A stretch of DNA of 64,000 nucleotides from NCBI GenBank assembly GCA_039889035.1, contig JBDQQY010000004.1, positions 248,001 to 312,000 of the forward strand, in the 5' to 3' direction. Under the pieces are notes generated by a model. That model had not been told where the DNA came from. It searched no databases and saw only the letters and a list, made by a program, of their open reading frames with translations. The stretch comes from Plantactinospora sp039889035. GTDB lineage: Bacteria; Actinomycetota; Actinomycetes; Mycobacteriales; Micromonosporaceae. Position numbers and translations under genes: made by a program. Of the stretch, positions 16,256 to 25,884 are shown in pieces; within the stretch, counting starts at the first letter, position 1; the number at the start of each line of letters is the position of its first letter.

Positions 16256-17059
16256 GTGATCGGACAGTCGATCGTCCTCGCGGAGGACGGCAAGGTTCCG
16301 TTTCCACCCAGCGTGGAAGACTTCTTTCTGCCGAGCATCTACCCGTGGGGGGCGCACAACTCCTACTGGGTCACCAAGTTCACGGTGCTCGTCTGGCTGG
16401 GCGTCGCGTTGACCATCATCTTCTTCCTGCTCACCTATCGGAACCCGAAGCTGGTGCCGACGAAGAGCCAGTGGATCGCCGAGTCGATCTACGGCTTCGT
16501 CCGGAACAACATCGCGGTCGACATGATCGGGCACCGGGGGGTGGCCTTCGCGCCGTACCTCACGACGCTGTTCGTCTTCATTTTTGTCAACAACCTGTGG
16601 CAGATCATTCCGTTCGTGCAGATCTCGCCGATGGCGCACATCGCGTTTCCGGCGATCCTGGCGATCATCAGTTACGTGATGTTCATCTGGGTGGGCATCC
16701 GGCACCACGGTTTCGGAAAGTTCTTCAAGCATTCACTCATGCCGCCGGCGCCGTGGTTCATGCAGCCGCTGCTGATCCCGATCGAACTCTTCTCGACGTT
16801 CATCGCCCGGCCGGTGTCGCTGGCGCTGCGGTTGTTCGCCAACCTGTTCGCCGGGCACATCATCCTGCTGGTCTTCACGCTCGGCGGCTTCGTCCTGCTG
16901 AATTCGGAGTCGTTCTTCCTGAAGCCGATCTCGGTGCTCTCCTGGGCGGTGTCGATCGCGATCACCTTCCTGGAGGCGCTGGTCATCGTCCTGCAGGCCT
17001 ACATCTTCACCGTGCTGAGCGCCAGCTACGTGCAGGGCGCGCTCGCCGACGAACACTGA
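16256..17059 (+). CDS. atpB: F1Fo ATP synthase subunit a
   Basis: This 267-residue polytopic protein forms the proton half-channels beside the c-ring. The essential arginine helix is present as RPVSLALRLFANLFAGH. The terminal helices include ITFLEALVIVLQAYIFTVLSASY. GTG 16256 is preceded by GGGAAGGGA. Confidence 0.96.
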   Translation: MIGQSIVLAEDGKVPFPPSVEDFFLPSIYPWGAHNSYWVTKFTVLVWLGVALTIIFFLLTYRNPKLVPTKSQWIAESIYGFVRNNIAVDMIGHRGVAFAPYLTTLFVFIFVNNLWQIIPFVQISPMAHIAFPAILAIISYVMFIWVGIRHHGFGKFFKHSLMPPAPWFMQPLLIPIELFSTFIARPVSLALRLFANLFAGHIILLVFTLGGFVLLNSESFFLKPISVLSWAVSIAITFLEALVIVLQAYIFTVLSASYVQGALADEH

Positions 17060-17152
17060 CCCGCACCCGACGAACACCGACCAAGCACACAACCGCACAC
17101 CCGTTGTCGTCCCGCGTGAGCCGTCACGCGTGATTTCAGGAGGAACCAACCA

Positions 17153-17392
17153 ATGTTGTCGTCGACCCTCGCCGCCGTCGAAATTACCGGCAGCCTCAGC
17201 GCCATCGGCTACGGCCTCGCGGCCATCGGTCCGGGTATCGGTGTCGGCCTGGTCTTCAGCGCCTACATCCAGTCGACCGCCCGGCAGCCCGAGTCGTCCC
17301 GGATCACCCTGCCGTACGTCTGGATCGGCTTCGCCGTCATCGAGCTGCTGGCGCTGCTGGGCATCGCCTTCGGTTACGCCTTCGGCAACTAG
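17153..17392 (+). CDS. atpE: F1Fo ATP synthase subunit c
   Basis: This 79-residue hairpin of two membrane helices forms the rotor ring. The N-terminal helix has GYGLAAIGPGIGVGLVF, and the polar loop is ARQPESSR. The proton-binding carboxylate is Glu64 in FAVIELLALLG. GGAGG precedes the ATG. The 93-bp gap after atpB contains no gene. Confidence 0.97.
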   Translation: MLSSTLAAVEITGSLSAIGYGLAAIGPGIGVGLVFSAYIQSTARQPESSRITLPYVWIGFAVIELLALLGIAFGYAFGN

Positions 17393-17419
17393 CCGTACTC
17401 CTCGAACCGGGAGGTTCCG

Positions 17420-17998
17420 ATGTTCGACATCATCCTCGCCGCGGAGGGCGGCACCGAGCACAACCCGATCATCCCGCTCTGGCAGGAGATCGTCATTGGC
17501 TCGATCGCCTTCGCCATTCTCTGCTTCATGCTGATGAAGTACGTCTTCCCGCGGATGGAGCAGACCTTCCAGGCTCGGGTCGACGCGATCGAGGGCGGGA
17601 TCAAGCGCGCCGAGGCCGCCCAGGCCGAGGCCAACCAGCTCCTCGAGCAGTACCGTGCACAGCTCGCCGAGGCGCGGACCGACGCGGCGAAGATCCGCGA
17701 CGACGCCCGGGCCGACGCCGAGGGCATCCGGCAGGACGTCCTGGCCAAGGCCCGGGAGGAGTCGGACCGGATCATCCAGGCCGGCAAGGACCAGCTCGCC
17801 GCCGAGCGGGCCACCATCGTGCGTGAACTGCGTACCGAGGTGGGCACGATCGCGGTCGACCTGGCCAGCCGGATCGTCGGTGAGTCGCTGGCCGACGAGG
17901 CGCGGCGCAAGGGCACCGTCGAGCGGTTCCTGGCCGACCTGGAAGGCGTCGGCGCCGGCAACGGCTCGGCCAACGGCTCCGCCGTACGGGCGAGCTGA
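17420..17998 (+). CDS. atpF: F1Fo ATP synthase subunit b
   Basis: The 192-residue stator subunit has one transmembrane helix (about 22-42) followed by a long charged Ala/Glu/Arg-rich coiled coil. It ends in VDLASRIVGESLADEARRKG, typical of the b subunit delta-binding end. GGGAGG lies just upstream of the ATG, and its stop overlaps the atpH start by 1 nt (TGATG). Confidence 0.95.
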   Translation: MFDIILAAEGGTEHNPIIPLWQEIVIGSIAFAILCFMLMKYVFPRMEQTFQARVDAIEGGIKRAEAAQAEANQLLEQYRAQLAEARTDAAKIRDDARADAEGIRQDVLAKAREESDRIIQAGKDQLAAERATIVRELRTEVGTIAVDLASRIVGESLADEARRKGTVERFLADLEGVGAGNGSANGSAVRAS

Positions 17999-18819
17999 TG
18001 CAGGCCGCCAGCCGGGAGTCGTACGCCGCCGCACGGCAGCGTCTCGACGCGTACGCCGGCCAGACGGATGCGGAGCGGGTCGCCGCCACCGGCGACGAGA
18101 TCGGGTCGGTCGCCGACCTGCTGCGGCGCGAGCCGCGGCTGCGCCGGGCGCTCTCCGACCCGGCACGGGCCGGCGAGGACCGGGCCGCGCTGCTGGAGTC
18201 GGTGATCGGCGAGAAGGTCGGCGCGGACGCCAGGGAGCTGCTCGGCGTGCTGGTCTCCGGCCGCTGGTCGGCGCCGTCCCAGCTCCTCGAGGGCACCGAG
18301 CGGCTCGGGGTGGAGGCGCTGCTGGCCAGCGCCGACCGGGCCGGCGACCTGGGTGAGGTGGAGGACGAGCTGTTCCGCTTCGGTCAGGTGGTCGCCGCCG
18401 ACGCGGAGCTGAGCAACACGCTCTCCGACCCGATCGCGCCGGTGGCGCAGCGGGCCGAGCTGACCGGCGCGCTGCTGTCCGGCAAGGCCAGACCGGTGAC
18501 GGTCAAGCTGGTCGAGGTCGCGCTCGCCGGGTTCGGCGGGCGCTCCTTCTCCGGGGCGCTGACCCGGCTGGTCGAGCTGGCCGCCGACCGGCGGGACCGT
18601 CAGGTGGCGTACGTCACCGTCGCGGCCCCGCTGGCCGAGGAGGAGGAGCGCCGGTTGGGTAGCAAGCTCACCGAGCTATACGGTCGAGAGGTCACCGTCA
18701 AGCAGACGGTGGATCCGACCGTGCTGGGCGGGCTGCGCGTCCAGATCGGGTCCGATCTCTACGACGGCACTATCCTGCGCCGCCTCACCGACACCAGAAA
18801 CGCGCTCGCGCGGGGCTGA
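17998..18819 (+). CDS. atpH: F1Fo ATP synthase subunit delta
   Basis: This 273-residue OSCP-type subunit connects F1 to the b stalk. The conserved C-terminal block is present as EERRLGSKLTELYGREVTVKQ followed by DPTVLGGLRVQIGSDLYDG. It is longer than the usual 180-residue delta because of an N-terminal helical extension, as is common in actinobacteria. The ATG overlaps the atpF stop. Confidence 0.95.
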   Translation: MQAASRESYAAARQRLDAYAGQTDAERVAATGDEIGSVADLLRREPRLRRALSDPARAGEDRAALLESVIGEKVGADARELLGVLVSGRWSAPSQLLEGTERLGVEALLASADRAGDLGEVEDELFRFGQVVAADAELSNTLSDPIAPVAQRAELTGALLSGKARPVTVKLVEVALAGFGGRSFSGALTRLVELAADRRDRQVAYVTVAAPLAEEEERRLGSKLTELYGREVTVKQTVDPTVLGGLRVQIGSDLYDGTILRRLTDTRNALARG

Positions 18820-18902
18820 CCACCACCGACGCCTCCGCGCAGCGCCGAGAAAGACATCCACGCCGTTCCGGTTAACCGGGCCCTGAATAGAGGAAGAAGA
18901 GG

Positions 18903-20558
18903 ATGGCCGAGCTGACCATCTCGTCGGAGGAGATCCGCGGCGCGCTGGAGCGCTACGTCTCCTCCTATTCGCCCGACGTCTCCCGTGAGGAGGTCGGCAC
19001 CGTCGCCGACGCCGGTGACGGCATCGCCCACGTCGAGGGCCTGCCCTCGACCATGACCAACGAACTGCTGGAGTTCGAGGACGGCACCCTCGGCCTGGCG
19101 CTCAACCTCGACGTCCGGGAGATCGGCGTCGTGGTGCTCGGCGACTACCGCGGCATCGAGGAGGGGCAGCGGGTCAAGCGGACCGGCCGGGTCCTCTCGG
19201 TGCCGGTCGGCGACGCGTTCCTCGGCCGGGTGGTCGACCCGCTGGGCAAGCCGATCGACGGCCTCGGCGACATCGCCAACGAGGGCTACCGCGAGCTGGA
19301 GCTCCAGGCGCCGAACGTGATGTCCCGGCAGAGCGTCAGCGAGGCGTTGCAGACCGGCATCAAGGCCATCGACGCGATGACCGCGATCGGCCGGGGCCAG
19401 CGGCAGCTCATCATCGGTGACCGGCGGACCGGCAAGACCACCGTCGCGCTGGACGCCATCCTCAACCAGCGGGACAACTGGCGCTCCGGCGACCCGGCCA
19501 AGCAGGTCCGCTGCATCTACGTGGCGATCGGCCAGAAGGGCTCGACCATCGCCTCGGTGAAGGGCCTGCTGGAGGAGCAGGGCGCGATGGAGTACACCAC
19601 CATCGTCGCCTCGCCCGCCTCCGACCCGGCCGGCTACAAGTACATCGCCCCGTACGCCGGCTCGGCCATCGGCCAGCACTGGATGTACGCCGGCAAGCAC
19701 GTCCTGATCGTCTTCGACGACCTGACCAAGCAGGCCGAGGCGTACCGGGCGGTGTCGCTGCTGCTGCGCCGCCCGCCGGGCCGCGAGGCGTACCCGGGTG
19801 ACGTCTTCTACCTGCACTCCCGGCTGCTGGAGCGCTGCGCGAAGCTCTCCGACGAGATGGGTGGCGGCTCGATGACCGGTCTGCCGATCATCGAGACCAA
19901 GGGCAACGACATCTCGGCGTTCATCCCGACCAACGTGATCTCGATCACCGACGGCCAGATCTTCCTGGAAACCGACCTCTTCAACCAGGGTGTCCGGCCG
20001 GCGATCAACGTCGGTACCTCGGTCTCCCGAGTTGGCGGCGCCGCGCAGGTGAAGCCGATGAAGAAGGTGGCCGGCCGGCTCCGGCTGGACCTGGCGCAGT
20101 ACCGCGAGATGGAGGCGTTCGCCGCGCTCGCCTCGGACCTGGACAAGGCGTCCCAGGACCAGCTCAACCGGGGCGCCCGGCTGGTCGAGCTACTGAAGCA
20201 GACCAACTACTCGCCGTTCCCGGTGCAGGAGCAGGTGGTGTCGGTCTGGATCGGCACCGAGGGCAAGCTGGACGACGTCCCGATCGGGGAGGTTCGGCGC
20301 TTCGAGTCCGAGTTCCTGGAGTTCCTCCGCCACCAGTACAAGCCGACGATGCAGTCGATCGCGGACAACAACTGGGACGACGACATCATCAACGCGCTGA
20401 ACGAGGCCGTCACCCGGTTTAAGCAGATGTTCCTCGGCAAGGAGGACGAGCTGCGGGTCAACGAGGCGCCGGCCGCGCCGATGGAGGGCGAGCAGGACCG
20501 CGAGACGGTCACCCGGTACCGCGACGGCGGCGAGTCGGCCCCGGCCGAGAAGCAGTAG
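18903..20558 (+). CDS. atpA: F1Fo ATP synthase subunit alpha
   Basis: The 551-residue non-catalytic nucleotide-binding subunit contains the P-loop GDRRTGKT and the IYVAIGQKGSTIA segment. The signature PAINVGTSVSRVGGAAQ and the LAQYREMEAFA region are also present. The acidic C-terminal extension after about residue 515 is lineage-specific. GGAAGAAGAGG precedes ATG 18903. Confidence 0.97.
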   Translation: MAELTISSEEIRGALERYVSSYSPDVSREEVGTVADAGDGIAHVEGLPSTMTNELLEFEDGTLGLALNLDVREIGVVVLGDYRGIEEGQRVKRTGRVLSVPVGDAFLGRVVDPLGKPIDGLGDIANEGYRELELQAPNVMSRQSVSEALQTGIKAIDAMTAIGRGQRQLIIGDRRTGKTTVALDAILNQRDNWRSGDPAKQVRCIYVAIGQKGSTIASVKGLLEEQGAMEYTTIVASPASDPAGYKYIAPYAGSAIGQHWMYAGKHVLIVFDDLTKQAEAYRAVSLLLRRPPGREAYPGDVFYLHSRLLERCAKLSDEMGGGSMTGLPIIETKGNDISAFIPTNVISITDGQIFLETDLFNQGVRPAINVGTSVSRVGGAAQVKPMKKVAGRLRLDLAQYREMEAFAALASDLDKASQDQLNRGARLVELLKQTNYSPFPVQEQVVSVWIGTEGKLDDVPIGEVRRFESEFLEFLRHQYKPTMQSIADNNWDDDIINALNEAVTRFKQMFLGKEDELRVNEAPAAPMEGEQDRETVTRYRDGGESAPAEKQ

Positions 20559-20567
20559 GGCTGACCG

Positions 20568-21500
20568 GTGGCTGCCCAGGTACGCGTTCTTCGTCAACGG
20601 ATCCGCTCGGCGAAGTCGATGAAGAAGATCACCAAGGCGATGGAGCTCGTCGCGACGAGCCGACTCGCCAAGGCACAGTCCCGGGTCGCGGCGTCGCTGC
20701 CGTACGCCCAGGCCATCACCGGCGTGCTCACCGCGCTGGCGTCCAACGCGGCCATCGACCACCCGCTGCTCACCGCCCGGCCGAAGGTCCGCCGGGCCGG
20801 GGTGGTCGTGGTGACCAGCGACCGCGGCCTGGCCGGCGGTTACACCTCCAACGCGATCAAGGCTGCGGAGTCGCTGATCGCCCGGCTGAAGGCCGACGGC
20901 AAGGAGCCGGTGCTCTACGTCATCGGCCGCAAGGGTGTCGGTTTCTACCGGTTCCGGCAGCGGAAGGTGGAGGCGAGCTGGACCGGCTTCTCCGAGCAGC
21001 CGACCTTCGCCGACGCCAAGCAGGTGGGCGAGACGCTGATCAAGGCGTTCGTCTCCGGCGCGGACGACCTGGAGGGCGGCGACCCGGGGATCGACGGCGT
21101 GCTCGGCGTCGACGAGCTGCACATCGTCTTCACCGAGTTCAAGTCGCTGATGTCGCAGACTCCGGTGGCCCGGATCCTCGGGCCGATGGAGGTCGAGGAC
21201 CGGCCGCGGTCCGAGGGGCTGCTCCCGGCGTACGAGTTCGAGCCGGAGGCCGAGGCGCTGCTCGACGCGCTGCTGCCGAAGTACATCAACACGCGGATCT
21301 ACGCGGCATTGCTCGAGTCGGCGGCCAGCGAGTCGGCGTCCCGCCGTCGGGCGATGAAGAGCGCGACGGACAACGCCGAAGAGATGATCGAGATTTACAC
21401 CCGCGAGATGAACTCGGTCCGCCAGGCCGGGATCACCCAGGAGATCAGTGAGATTGTCGGCGGCGCCAACGCGCTGGCCGCGTCGGGAAGTGAAGTGTGA
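20568..21500 (+). CDS. atpG: F1Fo ATP synthase subunit gamma
   Basis: This 310-residue central rotor shaft protein has the N-terminal helix VRVLRQRIRSAKSMKKITKAMELVA (split here: RQRIRSAKSMKKITKAM). The C-terminal helix SRRRAMKSATDNAEEMI is the signature region. A central insert around residues 165-180 is typical of actinobacterial gamma subunits. The start is GTG, 9 nt after atpA; the stop overlaps atpD. Confidence 0.96.
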   Translation: MAAQVRVLRQRIRSAKSMKKITKAMELVATSRLAKAQSRVAASLPYAQAITGVLTALASNAAIDHPLLTARPKVRRAGVVVVTSDRGLAGGYTSNAIKAAESLIARLKADGKEPVLYVIGRKGVGFYRFRQRKVEASWTGFSEQPTFADAKQVGETLIKAFVSGADDLEGGDPGIDGVLGVDELHIVFTEFKSLMSQTPVARILGPMEVEDRPRSEGLLPAYEFEPEAEALLDALLPKYINTRIYAALLESAASESASRRRAMKSATDNAEEMIEIYTREMNSVRQAGITQEISEIVGGANALAASGSEV

Positions 21501-22936
21501 TGACTGCTCCTTCAGAGACCAAGACCGCGACGGGCCGCGTGGTCCGGGTCATCGGCCCGGTCGTCGACGCCGAGTTCCCGCGCGACGCCATGCCGGACAT
21601 CTTCAGCGCCATGCACGTCGACGTGACCCTTTCCGGGGGCACCAAGACCCTGACCCTGGAGGTCGCCCAGCACCTCGGCGACAACATGGTCCGGGCGATC
21701 TCGATGCAGCCGACCGACGGTCTGGTCCGGGGCACCGAGGTCCGCGACACCGGCTCGCCGATCACGGTGCCGGTCGGTGACGCGGTCAAGGGCCGGGTCT
21801 TCAACACCATCGGCGAGGTGCTCAACCTCAAGGAGGGCGAGACCTTCGAGGCGGCCGACCGGTGGCAGATCCACCGCAAGGCACCGGCCTTCGCCGATCT
21901 GGAGCCGAAGACCGAGATGCTGGAGACCGGCATCAAGGTCATCGACCTGCTCGCCCCGTACGTCAAGGGCGGCAAGATCGGCCTGTTCGGCGGTGCCGGC
22001 GTGGGCAAGACGGTGCTGATCCAGGAGATGATCACCCGGGTCGCCAACAACTTCGGTGGTACCTCGGTCTTCGCCGGGGTGGGTGAGCGGACCCGTGAGG
22101 GGAACGACCTCATCCACGAGATGACCGAGTCGGGCGTCATCGACAAGACCGCGCTGGTCTACGGCCAGATGGACGAGCCGCCGGGCACCCGTCTCCGGGT
22201 GGCGCTCTCCGCGCTGACCATGGCGGAGTACTTCCGGGACGTGAACAAGCAGGAAGTGCTGCTCTTCATCGACAACATCTTCCGGTTCACCCAGGCCGGT
22301 TCGGAGGTCTCCACCCTGCTCGGCCGGATGCCGAGCGCGGTGGGCTACCAGCCGACCCTGGCCGACGAGATGGGCGAGCTCCAGGAGCGGATCACCTCGG
22401 TCCGGGGCCAGGCGATCACCTCGATGCAGGCGATCTACGTGCCGGCGGACGACTACACCGACCCGGCGCCGGCCACCACGTTCGCGCACCTGGACGCCAC
22501 CACCAACCTGGAGCGGTCGATCTCTGACAAGGGCATCTACCCGGCGGTGGACCCGCTGGCGTCCTCGTCCCGGATCCTCGCGCCGGAGTTCGTCGGTGCC
22601 GAGCACTTCGCGGTCGCCTCGGAGGTGAAGCGGATCCTGCAGCGTTACAAGGACCTGCAGGACATCATCGCCATCCTCGGCATCGAGGAACTCTCCGAGG
22701 AGGACAAGCTCACCGTCGGCCGGGCCCGCCGGATCGAGCGGTTCCTCTCTCAGAACACCTACGCCGCCGAGGTCTTCACCGGCATCAAGGGCTCGTACGT
22801 GCCGGTCAAGGACACCGTCGAGGCGTTCAAGAAGATCAGCGAGGGGGAGTACGACCACTTCCCCGAGCAGGCCTTCTTCATGTGCGGTGGGCTCGACGAC
22901 CTGGAGCGCAACGCCCGTGAGCTGATGAAGGACTAG
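21500..22936 (+). CDS. atpD: F1Fo ATP synthase subunit beta
   Basis: This 478-residue catalytic subunit has the P-loop GGAGVGKT, the catalytic glutamate region GVGERTREGNDL and the Walker B segment VLLFIDNIFRFTQAG. ATG 21500 overlaps the atpG stop (TGATG); an in-frame GTG lies just before it at 21497. It is the last gene before a strong terminator; atpC does not follow directly. Confidence 0.97.
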   Translation: MTAPSETKTATGRVVRVIGPVVDAEFPRDAMPDIFSAMHVDVTLSGGTKTLTLEVAQHLGDNMVRAISMQPTDGLVRGTEVRDTGSPITVPVGDAVKGRVFNTIGEVLNLKEGETFEAADRWQIHRKAPAFADLEPKTEMLETGIKVIDLLAPYVKGGKIGLFGGAGVGKTVLIQEMITRVANNFGGTSVFAGVGERTREGNDLIHEMTESGVIDKTALVYGQMDEPPGTRLRVALSALTMAEYFRDVNKQEVLLFIDNIFRFTQAGSEVSTLLGRMPSAVGYQPTLADEMGELQERITSVRGQAITSMQAIYVPADDYTDPAPATTFAHLDATTNLERSISDKGIYPAVDPLASSSRILAPEFVGAEHFAVASEVKRILQRYKDLQDIIAILGIEELSEEDKLTVGRARRIERFLSQNTYAAEVFTGIKGSYVPVKDTVEAFKKISEGEYDHFPEQAFFMCGGLDDLERNARELMKD

Positions 22937-22956
22937 GTCACCGGCGAGGACGCGTA

Positions 22957-22990
22957 CGGAGCCGCACCGGCAGTCGCCGGTGCGGCTCCG
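22957..22990 (+). terminator. Rho-independent-type hairpin after atpD
   Basis: A perfect 15-bp stem, CGGAGCCGCACCGGC (22957-22971) with 22976-22990, closes an AGTC tetraloop 20 nt after the atpD stop. There is no U-run. It should stop most transcription before the LCP genes and atpC. Confidence 0.8.
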
Positions 22991-23174
22991 GCGTCTTCAC
23001 CCGCTGTTCACCTGTACGGTCTGGTCGATTTGCTCAACCTTCATCCGGTTCCGGTGCTTTGGTAACCCGACTTTGCCGGGTACCGTCGTGGGCGGCCCGC
23101 ATTCCCGGCTGACCGGCAACGTCTCTGTCCAGTGGGCCCGTCCTGGTCACGGGGTGCTACGAACGGAGTGTCTG

Positions 23175-24428
23175 GTGGGTGAAGGCGGCAGCGGCGACGG
23201 TCGGTCGGGCGGCAGGATCCACCGGTTGGCCCGGCAGCGGCGGGGCGCCACGTCGGGTCACCCGGCCGACGACGAGCCTGGCCCGGAGCGGCTGGGTCCC
23301 GGGCGGACGGGCTCGGGTCGGGGGCACGGGGGCAGGTCCAGAGCGCCGCGCTGGGCCCGGGTCTGCACCATGCTCGGTGCCCTCCTGGTGCTCGTCAGCG
23401 GCGCCGGGCTGGTCGGCTTCGAGGCGGTGCTCGCCCGCTACGAGGGAGCGGTGCAGGAGGCCGACCTCTTCGGCGACGAGGCGGCCGGCGCGGTGCCGGA
23501 GAAGAAGTCGGACATCAAGGGCCCGCTGAACGTGCTGCTGGTCGGGATCGACCCGCGGACGCCGGAGTGGGCGCCGCTGGCTGACTCGATCATGGTGCTG
23601 CACGTGAACGAGACGTTGGACTCGGCGTACCTCTTCTCGATGCCCCGGGACCTGCTGGTGGACATCCCGGCCTTCGCCAAGGCCGACTACGACGGCGGTA
23701 CGGAGAAGCTGAACGCCGCGATGGCGCACGGTAGCAAGGTGCCTGGCGGGAAGCTGCCGAGCGCGGCACAGGGCTTCGAACTGCTCTCCCGGACCGTCTC
23801 CGAGGTGACCGGCATCCAGCGGTTCGACGCCGGGGCGATCATCAACTTCAACGGCTTCCAGAAGATCGTCGACGCGATGGGCGGCGTCGACATGTACATC
23901 GACACGAACGTCAAGTCGGAGCACCGGCAGCCGAACGGCAAGATGCGCACGCTGAAGCCGGGTGGTGGCGGGTACACCGGGCCGCAGGCGCAGTACACGA
24001 AGGGCAACGCCCACCTGAAGGGCTGGCAGGCGCTGGACTACGTCCGGCAGCGGTACGGCCTGCCGAACGGCGACTACGACCGGCAGCGGCACCAGCAGCA
24101 GTTCGTCCGGGCCATGGCCGACCAGGCGCTGAGCAAGGACGTGGTGACCAACCCGATCAAGCTGGATTCGGTGCTCCGGTCGGCCGGCGAATCGCTGATC
24201 TTCAACGGTCGCGGTCACGACCTGGTCGACTTCGCCTTCGCGCTGCGCGGGCTCCGGTCGGACTCGATCCAGATGATCAAGTTGCCGGGTGGCGGGGTGA
24301 CCCAGGGCGGCTCCTACCGGGGCGAGAAGTTCCAGCCGATCGCGGACGAGTTCTTCGCCGCGATCAGGGCCGGCACCGTCGACAGCTTCGTCATCAACAA
24401 CCCCGAACTACTGAACAAGGCGAAGTAG
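23175..24428 (+). CDS. LytR-CpsA-Psr (LCP) family wall-polymer ligase, copy 1
   Basis: LCP enzymes attach lipid-linked glycopolymers (teichoic acid, arabinogalactan or capsule) to peptidoglycan. After a basic, Gly-rich cytoplasmic segment there is one transmembrane helix (CTMLGALLVLVSGAGLVGF). The LCP domain follows: NVLLVGIDPR, DSIMVLHVNE, FSMPRDLLVDIP and DYVRQRYGLPNGDYDRQRHQQ, with catalytic Arg/Asp positions present. The open frame starts at 22980, but GGAG 6 nt upstream and the length match with copy 2 place the start at GTG 23175 (417 residues). It lies between atpD and atpC. Confidence 0.88.
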   Translation: MGEGGSGDGRSGGRIHRLARQRRGATSGHPADDEPGPERLGPGRTGSGRGHGGRSRAPRWARVCTMLGALLVLVSGAGLVGFEAVLARYEGAVQEADLFGDEAAGAVPEKKSDIKGPLNVLLVGIDPRTPEWAPLADSIMVLHVNETLDSAYLFSMPRDLLVDIPAFAKADYDGGTEKLNAAMAHGSKVPGGKLPSAAQGFELLSRTVSEVTGIQRFDAGAIINFNGFQKIVDAMGGVDMYIDTNVKSEHRQPNGKMRTLKPGGGGYTGPQAQYTKGNAHLKGWQALDYVRQRYGLPNGDYDRQRHQQQFVRAMADQALSKDVVTNPIKLDSVLRSAGESLIFNGRGHDLVDFAFALRGLRSDSIQMIKLPGGGVTQGGSYRGEKFQPIADEFFAAIRAGTVDSFVINNPELLNKAK

Positions 24429-24459
24429 CCGCTCGGGGCCGGAGCCATCCGGGACGTCC

Positions 24460-24493
24460 GCGCCGGTGCGACCGGGTCGCCGGGTACCGGCGC
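24460..24493 (+). terminator. Possible hairpin after LCP copy 1
   Basis: GCGCCGGT (24460-24467) can pair with ACCGGCGC (24486-24493) around an 18-nt loop, 31 nt after the stop. Its strength is moderate because of the large loop. Confidence 0.3.
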
Positions 24494-24597
24494 CACAGGC
24501 ATCAGGATCCATGGCTAGTCTCTGCAACATTTCCGCCCCGTCGGTCCGTCCTTATTGACGGGCGCAAAATTCGCAGGGCGCGACGGATGGAGATGCA

Positions 24598-25854
24598 GTG
24601 AGCAAGGGTGGCAAGGGCGCTGGCCGGTCCACCAGGCGGACGGGTCGGTCGGAACGCGGCCGGGACGGCGGCGTCGGGCTGATCGGCGACGGTGCGGTGG
24701 GTGACCTGACGGGCGGCGGACGGCCGATCATCCAGGGGCGGCGCAAGAAGTCGTCCGTGCCGACCTGGGCCCGGCTCTGCACGATCCTCGGCGCCGTGCT
24801 GGTGGTGCTCAGTGGCGGCGTGCTGGTCGGCCTGGAAGCGGTGCTGGCCCGGTTCGAGGGCGCGGTGACCGAGGAGGACCTCTTCGGCGACCAGGCCGCC
24901 GGTGCAGCGGCGGCGGAGAAGAAGTCGGACATCAAGGGCCCGCTCAACATCCTGCTGGTCGGCATCGACCCACGGAAGCCGGAGACCCCGCCGCTGGCTG
25001 ACTCGATCATGGTGCTGCACGTGAACGAGACGTTGGACTCGGCGTACCTCTTCTCGATGCCCCGGGACCTGCTGGTCGACATACCCCGGTTCGCCAAGGC
25101 CGACTTCCCGGGCGACCGGACGAAGCTGAACGCCGCGATGTCGTACGGCAGCAGGGTGCCCGGCCAGAAGCTGCCGAGCGCGGCCCAGGGCTTCGAACTG
25201 CTCTCCCTGACGGTCTCCAAGGTGACCGGGATCAAGCGGTTCGACGCGGGCGCGATCATCAACTTCGGCGGCTTCCTGAAGATCGTCGACGCCATGGGCG
25301 GCGTCACGATGTACATCGACCAGAACGTCAAGTCGGAACACCGCCGCCCGGACGGTACGCACCGGACGCACAAATCCGTTGGGGAAGGCTACGTCGGCCC
25401 GCAGGCGCAGTACAAGAAGGGCACCCGGCACCTGGAGGGCTGGCAGGCCCTGGACTACGTCCGGCAGCGGTACCCGGAGAACGGGGTGACCGACGGCGAC
25501 TACGGCCGGCAGCGGCACCAGCAGCAGTTCGTCCGGGCCATGGCCGACCAGGCGCTGAGCAAGGACGTGGTGACCAACCCGATCAAGCTGGACAAGGTGA
25601 TCCAGGCGGCCGGCAAGTCGCTGATCTTCAGCGGCCGTGGGCACAAGCTGCTCGACTTCGGCTTCGCGTTGCGCAACCTGAGGTCGGACTCGATCCAGAT
25701 GATCAAGCTGCCCGGGGGCGGTGTCGTCACCGGCGGCGACTACAAGGGCGAGCAGTTCAAGCCGATCGCGCAGGAGTTCTTCGCCGCGATCAAGGCCGGC
25801 ACGGTCGACAGCTTTGTGATCAATAATCCGGAGTTGCTGAACAAGGTCAAGTGA
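24598..25854 (+). CDS. LytR-CpsA-Psr (LCP) family wall-polymer ligase, copy 2
   Basis: This 418-residue paralog of the preceding gene has the same architecture: basic N-terminus, one membrane helix (LCTILGAVLVVLSGGVLVGL), then an LCP domain with NILLVGIDPRKP, DSIMVLHVNE, SMPRDLLVDIPRF and DYVRQRYPENG. Long blocks such as VNETLDSAYLFSMPRDLL and the C-terminus TVDSFVINNPELLNKVK are almost identical to copy 1, indicating tandem duplication. GTG 24598 has GGAG 5 nt upstream. The two ligases may differ in polymer substrate; the sequence does not say which. Confidence 0.9.
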   Translation: MSKGGKGAGRSTRRTGRSERGRDGGVGLIGDGAVGDLTGGGRPIIQGRRKKSSVPTWARLCTILGAVLVVLSGGVLVGLEAVLARFEGAVTEEDLFGDQAAGAAAAEKKSDIKGPLNILLVGIDPRKPETPPLADSIMVLHVNETLDSAYLFSMPRDLLVDIPRFAKADFPGDRTKLNAAMSYGSRVPGQKLPSAAQGFELLSLTVSKVTGIKRFDAGAIINFGGFLKIVDAMGGVTMYIDQNVKSEHRRPDGTHRTHKSVGEGYVGPQAQYKKGTRHLEGWQALDYVRQRYPENGVTDGDYGRQRHQQQFVRAMADQALSKDVVTNPIKLDKVIQAAGKSLIFSGRGHKLLDFGFALRNLRSDSIQMIKLPGGGVVTGGDYKGEQFKPIAQEFFAAIKAGTVDSFVINNPELLNKVK

Positions 25855-25884
25855 GTGGTACCGGTCGGAGCCACCCGGCTGGGA

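Noticed and set aside
22980..23174. N-terminal extension of LCP copy 1
   Set aside because: It covers the atpD terminator and lacks homology; GTG 23175 with GGAG matches the start of copy 2.
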